Source: G963662905 sp965230045
GTDB taxonomy: Bacteria; Bacteroidota; Bacteroidia; Bacteroidales; WRLA01
DNA length: 64,000 nt
Direction of reading: 5' to 3'
Assembly: GCA_965230045.1 (NCBI GenBank)
Contig: OZ245940.1
Span: 4,960,001 to 5,024,000, forward strand
Made by a program: the position numbers and the translations under genes. Numbering within the stretch: position 1 is the stretch's first letter; every line of letters begins with the position of its first letter. Below the pieces are notes generated by a model. It saw nothing but the letters and a program-made list of their open reading frames with translations. It had not been told where the DNA came from and searched no databases. Below, one piece after another: positions 9,074 to 16,835 of the stretch.

Positions 9074-9110
9074 AAAAGACCGACAAATATAATGAATTTG
9101 CCGGTCTTTT
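9074..9110 (-). terminator. queA terminator hairpin with an ispD -7 box in its loop
   Basis: AAAAGACCG (9074-9082) pairs with CGGTCTTTT (9102-9110), and CAAAT (84-88) with ATTTG (96-100), leaving a 7-base loop. The stem ends in T residues on the minus strand, so it can terminate queA transcripts. TATATTTG on the minus strand (9091-9084) fits the -7 consensus and could start ispD 15-20 bases later. Confidence 0.6.
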
Positions 9111-9135
9111 ATATTGACATTAAGAATGTTATCTT

Positions 9136-10185
9136 TTAAATGATAAGCATTGCATCACCGTAAGTAAAAAACTTATATTTGTTTTTAACAGCTTCTTTAT
9201 AGGCTTTTAAAAGGAAATCATAGCCTGCATAAGCTGCGGCCATCATCATCATTGATGACATGGGGCGGTGCAGGTTTGTAATCAGTGCATCGGCAACGGA
9301 AAACTCATAAGGAGGAAAAATAAATTTATTGGTCCATCCTTCATAAGGTTTGAGATGACCATTAATTGTAACTGCTGTTTCGATGGCTTTCATAGATGTT
9401 GTTCCAATGGAACAAATTTTATGATGGCTGTTCTTAGCGTTATTGACAACACGGCATGTGTTTTCAGAGATAAACATCTCTTCCGAATCCATCTTATGTT
9501 TGGTCAAATCTTCAACTTCAATCTGGCGGAAATTTCCCAAACCGGCATGCAGAGTAACTTCAGCAAAATCAATACCTTTGATTTCCAGTCGCTTCATTAG
9601 CTCCCGGCTAAAATGCAAACCGGCAGTTGGAGCAGCAACAGCACCTTCGTGCTTAGCATAAATTGTTTGGTAACGTTCAGCATCTTCTGGTTCAATCGGA
9701 CGTTGATGATCTTTTGGAAGTGGTGTTTCCCCAAGGCTCATCAGTGTTTTCTTGAAATCCTCATAAGGCCCGTCGAAAAGGAAACGCAATGTACGCCCAC
9801 GGCTTGTGGTGTTGTCTATAACTTCTGCAACGAGTGCATCATCAGGGCCAAAATATAATTTATTGCCAATGCGGATTTTACGCGCCGGATCTACCAGGAC
9901 ATCCCATAAACGTGATTCACTATTGAGTTCCCTGAGCAGGAAAACCTCAATTTTTGCCCCGGTTTTTTCCTTCTCGCCATAAAGCCTGGCCGGAAATACT
10001 TTGGTATTGTTGAGCACAAATACATCTCCATCATCAAAATAATTGAGAATATCAGTAAAACTTTTGTGCTCAATTGTTTGTGTTTCCCGGTGTACAACCA
10101 TTAAACGGGATTCGTCACGGTTTTGTGGTGGGTGGCTGGCTATAAGTTCATCGGGTAAATTGTACTTGAATTGCGACAGCTTCAT
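9136..10185 (-). CDS. queA: S-adenosylmethionine:tRNA ribosyltransferase-isomerase
   Basis: Makes epoxyqueuosine in tRNA by moving the ribosyl part of SAM onto 7-aminomethyl-7-deazaguanine at the wobble position. The protein has 349 aa. It shows the family pattern: YNLPDELIASHPPQNRDESRLMV at the start (shown in part), FPARLYGEKEKTGAKIE, the APTAGLHFS block, HAGLGNFRQIEVEDL, and TNLHRPMSSMMMMAAAYAG near the end. It has its own well-formed promoter (10222-10252) and a terminator-like hairpin after it. ispD follows. Confidence 0.96.
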   Translation of the reverse strand: MKLSQFKYNLPDELIASHPPQNRDESRLMVVHRETQTIEHKSFTDILNYFDDGDVFVLNNTKVFPARLYGEKEKTGAKIEVFLLRELNSESRLWDVLVDPARKIRIGNKLYFGPDDALVAEVIDNTTSRGRTLRFLFDGPYEDFKKTLMSLGETPLPKDHQRPIEPEDAERYQTIYAKHEGAVAAPTAGLHFSRELMKRLEIKGIDFAEVTLHAGLGNFRQIEVEDLTKHKMDSEEMFISENTCRVVNNAKNSHHKICSIGTTSMKAIETAVTINGHLKPYEGWTNKFIFPPYEFSVADALITNLHRPMSSMMMMAAAYAGYDFLLKAYKEAVKNKYKFFTYGDAMLII

Positions 10186-10221
10186 ATCCTTCTAAATTTT
10201 TATTATAGTACAAAAAGTTTG

Positions 10222-10252
10222 CAAAGATAATCAATAATCAGGCCAATGTCAA
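10222..10252 (-). promoter_or_regulatory. Promoter of queA (TTG-N20-TATCTTTG)
   Basis: On the minus strand TTG (10252-10250) and TATCTTTG (10229-10222) are separated by 20 bases, the best-formed Bacteroidota promoter in this part of the window. It predicts a leader of about 30 nt. Confidence 0.65.
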
Positions 10253-10324
10253 GCTTTTTCTACATAAAGTTTTAGGAATCAGAAAAATAAAACCAGGCCA
10301 AGAAGAAAATCAATTAAAATGTAT

Positions 10325-11074
10325 TTACAATTCCTGATCGTATAATTCCGGATGAGCGGCCAAAGCCGTAAGTAATTCGTCTTTAAAACTGCGTACATCC
10401 ATAGCTTCAGTCACCGAATAAGCCCCGATTTCCGTGCGCCTTAAAGCCGTAAGATATGCGCCGTTGTTCAGCGCTTTCCCGAAATCATGAGCAAGCGAAC
10501 GAATGTACGTCCCTTTACTGCATGCCACTTTAAAGTGCACTTCAGGCATTTCAATTTCGGTAATTTTAAAGGAATGGATCGTAATATTGCGCGTTTTAAG
10601 CTTTGCCGGACGATTGGAACGCGCCAGTTCGTAGGCTTTTTTCCCTTTTACTTTCACCGCGCTGTACTGTGGAGGCATCTGCTCCTGATTACCGGAAAGC
10701 TTTTCTGCCGCAGCATAAATCATTTCTTCCGTGATATCCGACGTATCGAAGCTTGCGTCCGGCTCTGTTTCTGCATCGAATGATGGCGTTGTTTTTCCCA
10801 ATGTGATTGTGCCGGTATAGGTTTTATCCATTCCCTGAAGTTCATCAATCAGTTTGGTGTATTTGCCGGTGCAAATCAGCAAAAGCCCTGTGGCCAGCGG
10901 ATCAAGGGTCCCGGCATGCCCTACTTTGATTTTTGGGATTTTGAGATGATGGCGCAAAGTATAACGGATACTGTTCACGGCATCAAAGGATGTCCATTCC
11001 AAAGGCTTATCAATGAGCAACAAACATCCTCTCCTAAAATGAAAGGATTCTTTATTAAATAATGTAAGATCCAT
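10325..11074 (-). CDS. truB: tRNA pseudouridine(55) synthase
   Basis: Converts U55 in the T-loop of tRNAs to pseudouridine. The protein has 249 aa from the ATG at 11074-11072. That ATG shares one base with the uppP stop (TAATG), which decides it against a start 20 codons upstream inside uppP. The motif GHAGTLDPLATGLL holds the catalytic Asp (about residue 57). DKPLEWTSFD, the GxLTALRRTEIGAY segment and the KxRNI segment fit TruB. Last gene of ftsX-DUF3098-uppP-truB, a common Bacteroidota order. Confidence 0.96.
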   Translation of the reverse strand: MDLTLFNKESFHFRRGCLLLIDKPLEWTSFDAVNSIRYTLRHHLKIPKIKVGHAGTLDPLATGLLLICTGKYTKLIDELQGMDKTYTGTITLGKTTPSFDAETEPDASFDTSDITEEMIYAAAEKLSGNQEQMPPQYSAVKVKGKKAYELARSNRPAKLKTRNITIHSFKITEIEMPEVHFKVACSKGTYIRSLAHDFGKALNNGAYLTALRRTEIGAYSVTEAMDVRSFKDELLTALAAHPELYDQEL

Positions 11075-11862
11075 TAAATGATTGTACCAACAATTGCAAT
11101 TATACCCACCAGTGCACAATAGGCTGCAAACCAAATGAGCTTTCCTTTTTTAACGATATCGATCATCCAGCGGCAGGCAATCCAACCACTGATAAAAGCA
11201 GCAAAAAACCCAACCACCAAAGCGCTTGTCCCAACGCCCTGTTCGCCCGAAAGCTCGCCGCCCAGCAAATCTTTCAGGTTGGCTCCTATGATGGGAATCA
11301 GTACCATCAGGAAAGAAAATTTTGCTGCATTTTCTTTTTTATTACCCAAAAGAAGGGCTGTGGCAATGGTAGAACCGGAGCGCGAAATTCCCGGCAAAAC
11401 AGCAATAGCCTGCGCCACACCAATGATAAAACTGTCTTTAAAGGTGATTTTCCCCTGACGGGGCTTGGCATAAAAAGTAAAAGCAAGCAGTGCTGCTGTT
11501 ACCAAAAGCATAAAGCCGACAAAAAGCAGGTTGCCGTCAAAAAGGCTTTCCACTTCATCTTTAAGAAAAAGGCCGACAAAGCCGACAGGCAGCATGGAAA
11601 TGGCAATCTTGGCGATATATTTTGTTTCATCGTTCCATTTAAAACTGAAAAGCCCTTTAAAAAGCTCAATGATTTCTTTGTAAAAAACCACGATGGTGCT
11701 CATTACGGTTGCGCCATGCACAACCACCGTAAAGCTCAGGCTTTCAGCAGCTTCCACACCCAAAAGGTGTTTCCCTATTTCAAGGTGCCCGGAACTGCTG
11801 ACCGGAAGAAATTCCGTGAGCCCCTGGATTATCCCCAGGATTAATGCTTCGATCCAGCCCAT
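11074..11862 (-). CDS. uppP: Undecaprenyl-diphosphatase (BacA type)
   Basis: Integral inner-membrane phosphatase that recycles undecaprenyl diphosphate to the monophosphate lipid carrier for cell-wall and surface glycan synthesis. The protein has 262 aa and about eight hydrophobic helices. The first active-site block is QGLTEFLPVSSSGHL (about residues 15-29), the second is PGISRSGSTIATALLLG. The start is 1 base after the DUF3098 stop, and its own stop overlaps the truB start. Confidence 0.96.
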   Translation of the reverse strand: MGWIEALILGIIQGLTEFLPVSSSGHLEIGKHLLGVEAAESLSFTVVVHGATVMSTIVVFYKEIIELFKGLFSFKWNDETKYIAKIAISMLPVGFVGLFLKDEVESLFDGNLLFVGFMLLVTAALLAFTFYAKPRQGKITFKDSFIIGVAQAIAVLPGISRSGSTIATALLLGNKKENAAKFSFLMVLIPIIGANLKDLLGGELSGEQGVGTSALVVGFFAAFISGWIACRWMIDIVKKGKLIWFAAYCALVGIIAIVGTII

Positions 11863-11863
11863 A

Positions 11864-12148
11864 TTATTCTGCTTTTTTTGCCGGTTTCTTCATGATGGCG
11901 TATATTTCAATAACATAGCCAATAATTAAAAGGATGGGAGCCAATGTAAGCCTGCGGAAGCTGAAAAGATCCTCGCTAAAAACATTGGGGTCATCACTTC
12001 CTCCTCCAATCATCAGCAGAAAGCCAACCAGCAGAAAGGCCAGGCCAATAAGCAGCCATTTATAATTTTCGCGGCCAAAAGCAAACTCAACCTGTGTTTC
12101 ATCCTGAATTTCAATGGCTTGTTGCCTGTTCTTTTTCTTGTCGCTCAT
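11864..12148 (-). CDS. DUF3098 family small membrane protein
   Basis: A 94-aa protein with a charged N-terminus (MSDKKKNRQQ) and two hydrophobic helices (about residues 31-47 and 68-86, the second RLTLAPILLIIGYVIEIYAIM). It matches my knowledge of DUF3098, a Bacteroidota protein almost always encoded between ftsX and uppP. No biochemical role is known; the fixed position suggests a link to FtsX function or to lipid-carrier recycling. Spacing is 1 base to uppP and 19 bases from ftsX. Confidence 0.85.
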   Translation of the reverse strand: MSDKKKNRQQAIEIQDETQVEFAFGRENYKWLLIGLAFLLVGFLLMIGGGSDDPNVFSEDLFSFRRLTLAPILLIIGYVIEIYAIMKKPAKKAE

Positions 12149-12167
12149 ATTTAAAATATTGATATTC

Positions 12168-13040
12168 TTAATAATATAATTGATCTGTTTTCATGCGCAG
12201 ATATTTGCGCACCGCAAAATGGTAGCTCAGCCACGACAGCAAAACACCCAGCAGCAGCACAATGCCAAATAATGCGGCAAAGGTATCGATCTGATCGAGG
12301 TTGATCAGCTCCGGGATTCCGTTACGGCTCAGCAGGACGATGCCGCTGAGCAGCAAAATAGCAATCAGTGCACCAATAACCCCATGCAGGATGCCTGTGC
12401 GGATCAAGGGACGCCGCACAAAACCCTGTGTAGCGCCAACCAGCAGCATTGTTTTGATTATGAATCGTTTGCTGTAAACCGTTAGGCGGATCGTATTATT
12501 GATCAAAGCGAAACTGATCAACATCAGCAAAACAGAAAATCCCAAAATTATAATACTGATTTTACGCAGGTTATCATTAATAAACTCCACCAGGGATTCC
12601 TGATAGAAAACCTCTTTTACATCCGGATTTTGAATAATTTGCTTTTCGATGACGGCCAGGCTGTCGTTATTGGCATAAGAAGCAATCAGCCGGATGTCGA
12701 TGGACGGAAGCAGCGGGTTGTAGCCCAGAAAGCCAATGAAATCTTCGCCCAGGTCTTCGGTGAGCATTTCTGCGGCTTCATCTTTGGTGATGTATTCGGT
12801 ACTTTTAACAAATTTTTTGACATCCAGCGTTTTTTGGAAGCGGATAATCTCGGATTCTTTCACGCCATCGTTCATAATTACCGAAAAACCGATATTCTCT
12901 TTCACATAGTCCGATAGCTTTTTTGCATTGAGGATTAAAAAGCCCAGCACGCCCAACATAAACAAAACCAGCGAGATACTGATGATACTTGTGAGATATG
13001 AGCTTTGCAGCCGCCGTTTATTGAGTTTGTCTTCCTGCAT
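12168..13040 (-). CDS. ftsX: Cell division protein FtsX-like ABC permease
   Basis: Permease partner of FtsE, thought to regulate peptidoglycan hydrolases during division. The protein has 290 aa. It has four transmembrane helices: one near residues 18-36, then a periplasmic domain, then three in the C-terminal half (about 165-190, 215-240, 255-275). The periplasmic part has the FtsX-ECD pattern (SVIMNDGVKESEI, EAAEMLTEDLGEDFIGFLGYNPLLPS). No ftsE is adjacent, as is usual in Bacteroidota. It is the first gene of the truB operon. Confidence 0.92.
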   Translation of the reverse strand: MQEDKLNKRRLQSSYLTSIISISLVLFMLGVLGFLILNAKKLSDYVKENIGFSVIMNDGVKESEIIRFQKTLDVKKFVKSTEYITKDEAAEMLTEDLGEDFIGFLGYNPLLPSIDIRLIASYANNDSLAVIEKQIIQNPDVKEVFYQESLVEFINDNLRKISIIILGFSVLLMLISFALINNTIRLTVYSKRFIIKTMLLVGATQGFVRRPLIRTGILHGVIGALIAILLLSGIVLLSRNGIPELINLDQIDTFAALFGIVLLLGVLLSWLSYHFAVRKYLRMKTDQLYY

Positions 13041-13280
13041 GATTTTCTATCTGGCTGCTAAAATAATTAAAAATGAGCTAATGCGAAATGGCAAAGAGAA
13101 TCTTCTTGGCCGGGAAAGCAGATATTTGATGGCTTGATTGAAGCTCTTTCGAAATTTCGCAGGCCGATTTTGATTGTTCTTTCAAATACATCCTCTTGTT
13201 TTTGCATAAACACTTGAACATTGGTCATTTCGTTAAGCCCAATACTTCGGATAAGGAAAAATCTATGCATAAACTAATAG

Positions 13281-13615
13281 GTTCTACTAGGAATTTCGTG
13301 GGTAACAATAATGTTTGAAAATAATATGCAGATATCTATTAATAAACTATTGATCCCTAACAGATTCCTCCCTTCACAAAGCCTTAATCACTTCGTTTGG
13401 CTTTGTTCCGGTCGGAATGACGCTGTTTATTAGGCGTTTAAGGCAAATGCGGCGAGGACACAATAGTATATTTTAAAGACGTCCTCGCCGCATTTGCCTC
13501 CTGCCTTCATAAAAACGCGTCATTCCGACAAAGTTTTCCTAAGAATGAGGAAACTTTGGAGGAATCTGTTTGAAATAGCATTCTAATTTCTTTCCACGAA
13601 ATTCCGTGTAGAACC
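13281..13615. mobile_element. MITE-like element, copy A (intact, 335 bp)
   Basis: Terminal inverted repeats of about 22 bp: GGTTCTACTAGGAATTTCGT at the left and, on the other strand, GGTTCTACACGGAATTTCGT at the right. It is flanked by an exact 8-bp target duplication AACTAATA (13273-13280 and 13616-13623). It holds a perfect 19-bp palindrome, AGGCAAATGCGGCGAGGAC (13441-13459) against 13481-13499, and a larger imperfect palindrome that places GCGTCATTCCGA at 13517-13528 and its complement at 13412-13423. No open frame of note. A second copy, in opposite orientation with its own 8-bp duplication, lies at 58527-60169. Parent transposase unknown. Confidence 0.88.
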
Positions 13616-13663
13616 AACTAATATTGCAATACTATGTATTTTAATTACTGACATCTAAAATAT

Positions 13664-13833
13664 AGTTCGCCTATAAAGTCTCCCAAAATTCGGGATTGCT
13701 CAAAATCCAAATCCTCAAATGATTGAGTATTATCCGGTTTGGATTTTTCACACGTACTTCGGCTGTGCTTACTACGGCTACGCTCAGTACATCGCAGCAT
13801 AGCACCTTGAATTTGAACTTTATAGAGCAAACT
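13664..13833. repeat. Intergenic repeat with inverted CTATAAAGT ends (E1)
   Basis: Left end AGTTCGCCTATAAAGT (13664-13679); the right end read on the other strand is AGTTTGCTCTATAAAGT (13833-13817). The inside carries ACTTCGGC and GCTCAGTAC segments. A similar arrangement is at 40042-40188. A further end-like copy, GTTCGTCTATAAAGT, starts at 13864. No coding potential. Confidence 0.45.
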
Positions 13834-13917
13834 CCCGACTCTGTGGACAAGCACTAAAATAGAGTTCGTCTATAAAGTACTGTGCTTGATTCAGAATGTT
13901 CGAGGTCGAGGCATTTA

Positions 13918-13970
13918 TTTTGCTGGAAACGAGGAGTCCCGTTTGTACGGGATGACTGTTTCCAGCAAAA
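13918..13970. repeat. Strong stem-loop in the repeat-rich gap
   Basis: TTTTGCTGGAAAC (13918-13930) is exactly complementary to 13958-13970, and inside it CCCGT (13938-13942) pairs with ACGGG (13947-13951). The flanking words GGACAAGCACTAAAATAG (about 13842) and GGACAAGCACTGAAATAG (about 13995) form a direct repeat around it. The whole 13041-14033 gap shows no credible gene. Confidence 0.5.
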
Positions 13971-14033
13971 GAAATAACGCTGAGATCGGACATTATGGAC
14001 AAGCACTGAAATAGTTTTAAGATTGCTTTGCTG

Positions 14034-14966
14034 TCACTCCCTCCTCCTCAGACGCAAAACCACCACCTCTCCTTGTGAGTTAAAGCGCACACTCAAACCT
14101 GAAGTGCCGGTTCCCGTGGATGTATAGCCTTGCATTTTTCCTGATTTCCAAAAACCTTTATAAAATTTACGTCCATGCGAAAGGTGTGTGATAAGCGGAT
14201 ATCCGCCGGGCAGGCAAACCTGTCCACCATGTGTATGTCCACAAAGGTAAAGGCTATAGTTGTGATCGGCAGCAATATCGAAAAGCTCGGGGGTATGCAC
14301 CAAAGCAATGGAAAAACCGGGCGGTTTGTGCTCTAAGCAATGAATGGCCGAATCGGTGAAATAGTAATACGGGTCATCTGCACCGGTGATATTGATTTTT
14401 TCTCCATTCCGCTCAATGCTTTTGTGCTCATTGATCAGAAATTCGATGCCGTCTTTTTCCATAGGCTCCACCATCAAATAAGTGTCATGGTTTCCAAGAA
14501 TGGCCAAAATACCGTCTTTGGCATGGATGTTCCTGCTGATTTCCCGAAAACTTTTACGAATGGATTTATAGCTGCCCATAATGTGTTTGCGGTAATCGCC
14601 GGCCAAAAGGCAAAGGTCGAACTGCTTGTCTTCGATCAGCTTTTTGATCCGTTCCGAAAGCTCCGGCTGACTGTCGAGATGCAGGTCGGACATAAAAAGG
14701 ATGGAATAGCCATCGAAAGCCTGGGGCAGATTATCGAAAAAGACTTCGTGTTCGTTCAGGGCTATATTGAGGGCATTGTCCCAGCCCCGTTGCCGCATTC
14801 CGGTGATTTTCAATGCAAAACAAAAACCCCGGGTTAATAGGCTGAAGAGTTTCCAGTTTCGTTTTGTTTTTACGCCATTGCGCTGCCTTTTGGCCAAATC
14901 GGTTTCGAGCATGGAACGTGTTGCCGCCCATACCGTTCGGTGGTGGATTTTTTGTGGTTCTGCCAT
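14034..14966 (-). CDS. Metallophosphoesterase (YkuE/LpxG-like)
   Basis: Calcineurin-like phosphoesterase of 310 aa. The metal-binding blocks appear in order: MSDLHLD (about residue 93), LLAGDY (about 119), LGNHDTY (about 157), LVHTPE, and CGHTHGGQ (about 244). An N-terminal basic and hydrophobic segment (KRNWKLFSLLTRGFCFALKI, about 40-60) could anchor it to the inner membrane. Related proteins act on cyclic nucleotides, phospholipids or UDP-2,3-diacylglucosamine, so the substrate cannot be fixed here. It is divergent from the T9SS gene at 15302. Confidence 0.85.
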   Translation of the reverse strand: MAEPQKIHHRTVWAATRSMLETDLAKRQRNGVKTKRNWKLFSLLTRGFCFALKITGMRQRGWDNALNIALNEHEVFFDNLPQAFDGYSILFMSDLHLDSQPELSERIKKLIEDKQFDLCLLAGDYRKHIMGSYKSIRKSFREISRNIHAKDGILAILGNHDTYLMVEPMEKDGIEFLINEHKSIERNGEKINITGADDPYYYFTDSAIHCLEHKPPGFSIALVHTPELFDIAADHNYSLYLCGHTHGGQVCLPGGYPLITHLSHGRKFYKGFWKSGKMQGYTSTGTGTSGLSVRFNSQGEVVVLRLRRRE

Positions 14967-15247
14967 GGCTTAAAAATACTGAATTTTTGTGGTTTGTCAA
15001 AATGCATGGCCGCTTATTTTTATGCTGGCTTAATTATCTACGTGAGTAGCTGATTTATTATTCAAACGAACTAATCCACAATATATACTAATACGATAAT
15101 GATTTGACCAGAATTAAAACCTTATCTATTTCCACAATATGCTCAATACTATATTGGTATTAAAAACTGTTTGCATCGCGTATTTCTTAAAATTTTGGAT
15201 TAATAATTTACCCCAGATATTAATTTTTAATAATTTCATGTATCCTA
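14967..15247. other. Divergent intergenic region
   Basis: AT-rich spacer between the metallophosphoesterase and the T9SS protein gene. Apart from the promoter at 15248-15279 I see no RNA gene, repeat or coding frame worth naming. Confidence 0.5.
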
Positions 15248-15279
15248 TTGCGATGTTATTTAAATATTGTGTATTTTTG
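15248..15279 (+). promoter_or_regulatory. Promoter of the T9SS protein gene (TTG-N21-TATTTTTG)
   Basis: TTG at 15248-15250 and TATTTTTG at 15272-15279 are 21 bases apart, matching the -33/-7 layout. The ATG is 22 bases beyond the -7 box. Confidence 0.6.
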
Positions 15280-15301
15280 ATGAAACCAAACAAAGACAGA
15301 A

Positions 15302-16696
15302 ATGAAAAAGATTATTATTAACGCAATACTGTTACTGTTTGTTGCAATAAGCAGTGGACAAGAAGCCTTTTTCAGGGTATATGACAGTAATATTTATGGA
15401 CACACTGTATCGGACATTGTAATTACAAAAGACAATTCATATGTTTTTTTATCGACAATAGAGCTTTATGGCCAAAAAGGTATGGGGCTCATATATACCG
15501 ACAAGAATGGGGAACCGTATTTAAAAAAAGAGTTTTTTGGCATCAAAGAATATCAAAGCCGATCTCTGATAAAGACAAAAGACAACAATTTGTTAATAGG
15601 TGGTGCGGCATGGAGCACACAAGATGAAACAGATGCAATCCTCATAAAATCAGATTTGAGAGGAAATATCCTTTGGAAAAATAGCATAGGAGGCTTCGAG
15701 GTTAATAATCCAAGAAGATTTATCCTCACTGAGGACGCGGAAATTTTTGTTATTGGTTGGCGCGATTTCGAATTTAAAAAGACATTTATTGCAAAATTTG
15801 ATGCTGGAGGAATGAACCTATGGTGCAAAGAACTTGATCATGACCCCCGACATTTTTTTGCCACTGATCTTGCTAAAACAAGAAATGGAGAACTGATTTT
15901 GTGTGGTGGAGCATACCCCGTTGGCAAACTCATTAAAACAACCGGAGATGGAACATACCTTTCATCACAAATTTATCCTACATTCCCACGAGGCAATTTC
16001 AGCAATTTAGTAAAATGCAATGACAGTTGCTATGTTTCGGCTGTATCATTTGAAAACCTCATCGACACTACCTACCGATCGGCACTAATCAAATTTGACG
16101 ATAATTATAACATCATTTGGAGATGCGATCTACACAAAAAAAATCATTATAGTGCTATTGAAGTTTGCGCCACCAGCGATAGCAGCTTTGTCATTCTGGG
16201 AAACTGTGCCAGCGAAAGATCAAACGAAATCATGATGTACATAACAAAAGTAGATCATGAAGGAAAGTTGTTATGGACAAAATATTATGATGGCTTTTAT
16301 CATATTGCAACAATGATGATAAAAGAAACTCCGGACAAAGGGTTTATTATAACCGGATCCATCAGTTTCCGCCCGAATGGAAGCCAACCATTTCTAATGA
16401 AAACTGACAGCGAAGGAAATTGCAATATGTATCCCGTTTCCATAGACGAAAAAAGGACATCAGTCCCTTTAGACATTTATCCCAATCCGGCATCTAACTG
16501 GATTATGATCAAATCTGGTTTATCCATGCCTGTCAGCTATAAAATAAGTGATTTACATGGAAAATTAGTTAGCTCAGCAAAACTGAAACAGGAGCCGTTC
16601 AGACTTTCTGTGGCAAAACTCCCTGATGGCATGTATTTTATGACTATCACAACAGACAAAGGAATCAAAGTGAGTAAAAAGTTTATCAAAAGATAA
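15302..16696 (+). CDS. Secreted protein with T9SS type A sorting domain
   Basis: Exported protein of 464 aa. A signal peptide (about residues 1-19, ending ISSGQ) is followed by repeated beta-propeller-like strands (WSTQDETDAILIKSD, LIKFDDNYNIIWRCDL, ITKVDHEGKLLWTKYYDGF). The C-terminal about 75 residues are a type A T9SS sorting domain: DIYPNPASNWIMIK, then YKISDLHGKLV, then LPDGMYFMTI and KKFIKR. The middle resembles a quinoprotein/PQQ-like propeller; no catalytic residues are visible. It is probably released or anchored at the cell surface by the type IX system. Confidence 0.8.
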   Translation: MKKIIINAILLLFVAISSGQEAFFRVYDSNIYGHTVSDIVITKDNSYVFLSTIELYGQKGMGLIYTDKNGEPYLKKEFFGIKEYQSRSLIKTKDNNLLIGGAAWSTQDETDAILIKSDLRGNILWKNSIGGFEVNNPRRFILTEDAEIFVIGWRDFEFKKTFIAKFDAGGMNLWCKELDHDPRHFFATDLAKTRNGELILCGGAYPVGKLIKTTGDGTYLSSQIYPTFPRGNFSNLVKCNDSCYVSAVSFENLIDTTYRSALIKFDDNYNIIWRCDLHKKNHYSAIEVCATSDSSFVILGNCASERSNEIMMYITKVDHEGKLLWTKYYDGFYHIATMMIKETPDKGFIITGSISFRPNGSQPFLMKTDSEGNCNMYPVSIDEKRTSVPLDIYPNPASNWIMIKSGLSMPVSYKISDLHGKLVSSAKLKQEPFRLSVAKLPDGMYFMTITTDKGIKVSKKFIKR

Positions 16697-16760
16697 AGAC
16701 AAACATTTTTGACACCTTATCCTAATCCATCGGGACACTCTTTAAACTATATATTTTCCT

Positions 16761-16768
16761 TAATTTTG
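16761..16768 (+). promoter_or_regulatory. -7 box of mnmA
   Basis: TAATTTTG fits TAnnTTTG and predicts a leader of about 60 nt. A GGAG at 16824-16827 sits 8 bases before the ATG at 16836. Confidence 0.45.
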
Positions 16769-16835
16769 CAGCCCAAAATCCCGGTATTGATGGATTTTAT
16801 ATCTTTTTGATTATCAATGAACCGGAGAAAACATA

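Noticed and set aside
11075..11134. Longer N-terminus for TruB
   Set aside because: It would lie inside uppP. The ATG at 11074 overlaps the uppP stop as TAATG, typical coupling.
13067..13270. 67-codon frame downstream in the ftsX leader
   Set aside because: No family resemblance, no promoter or ribosome site, and it lies in a repeat-rich gap.
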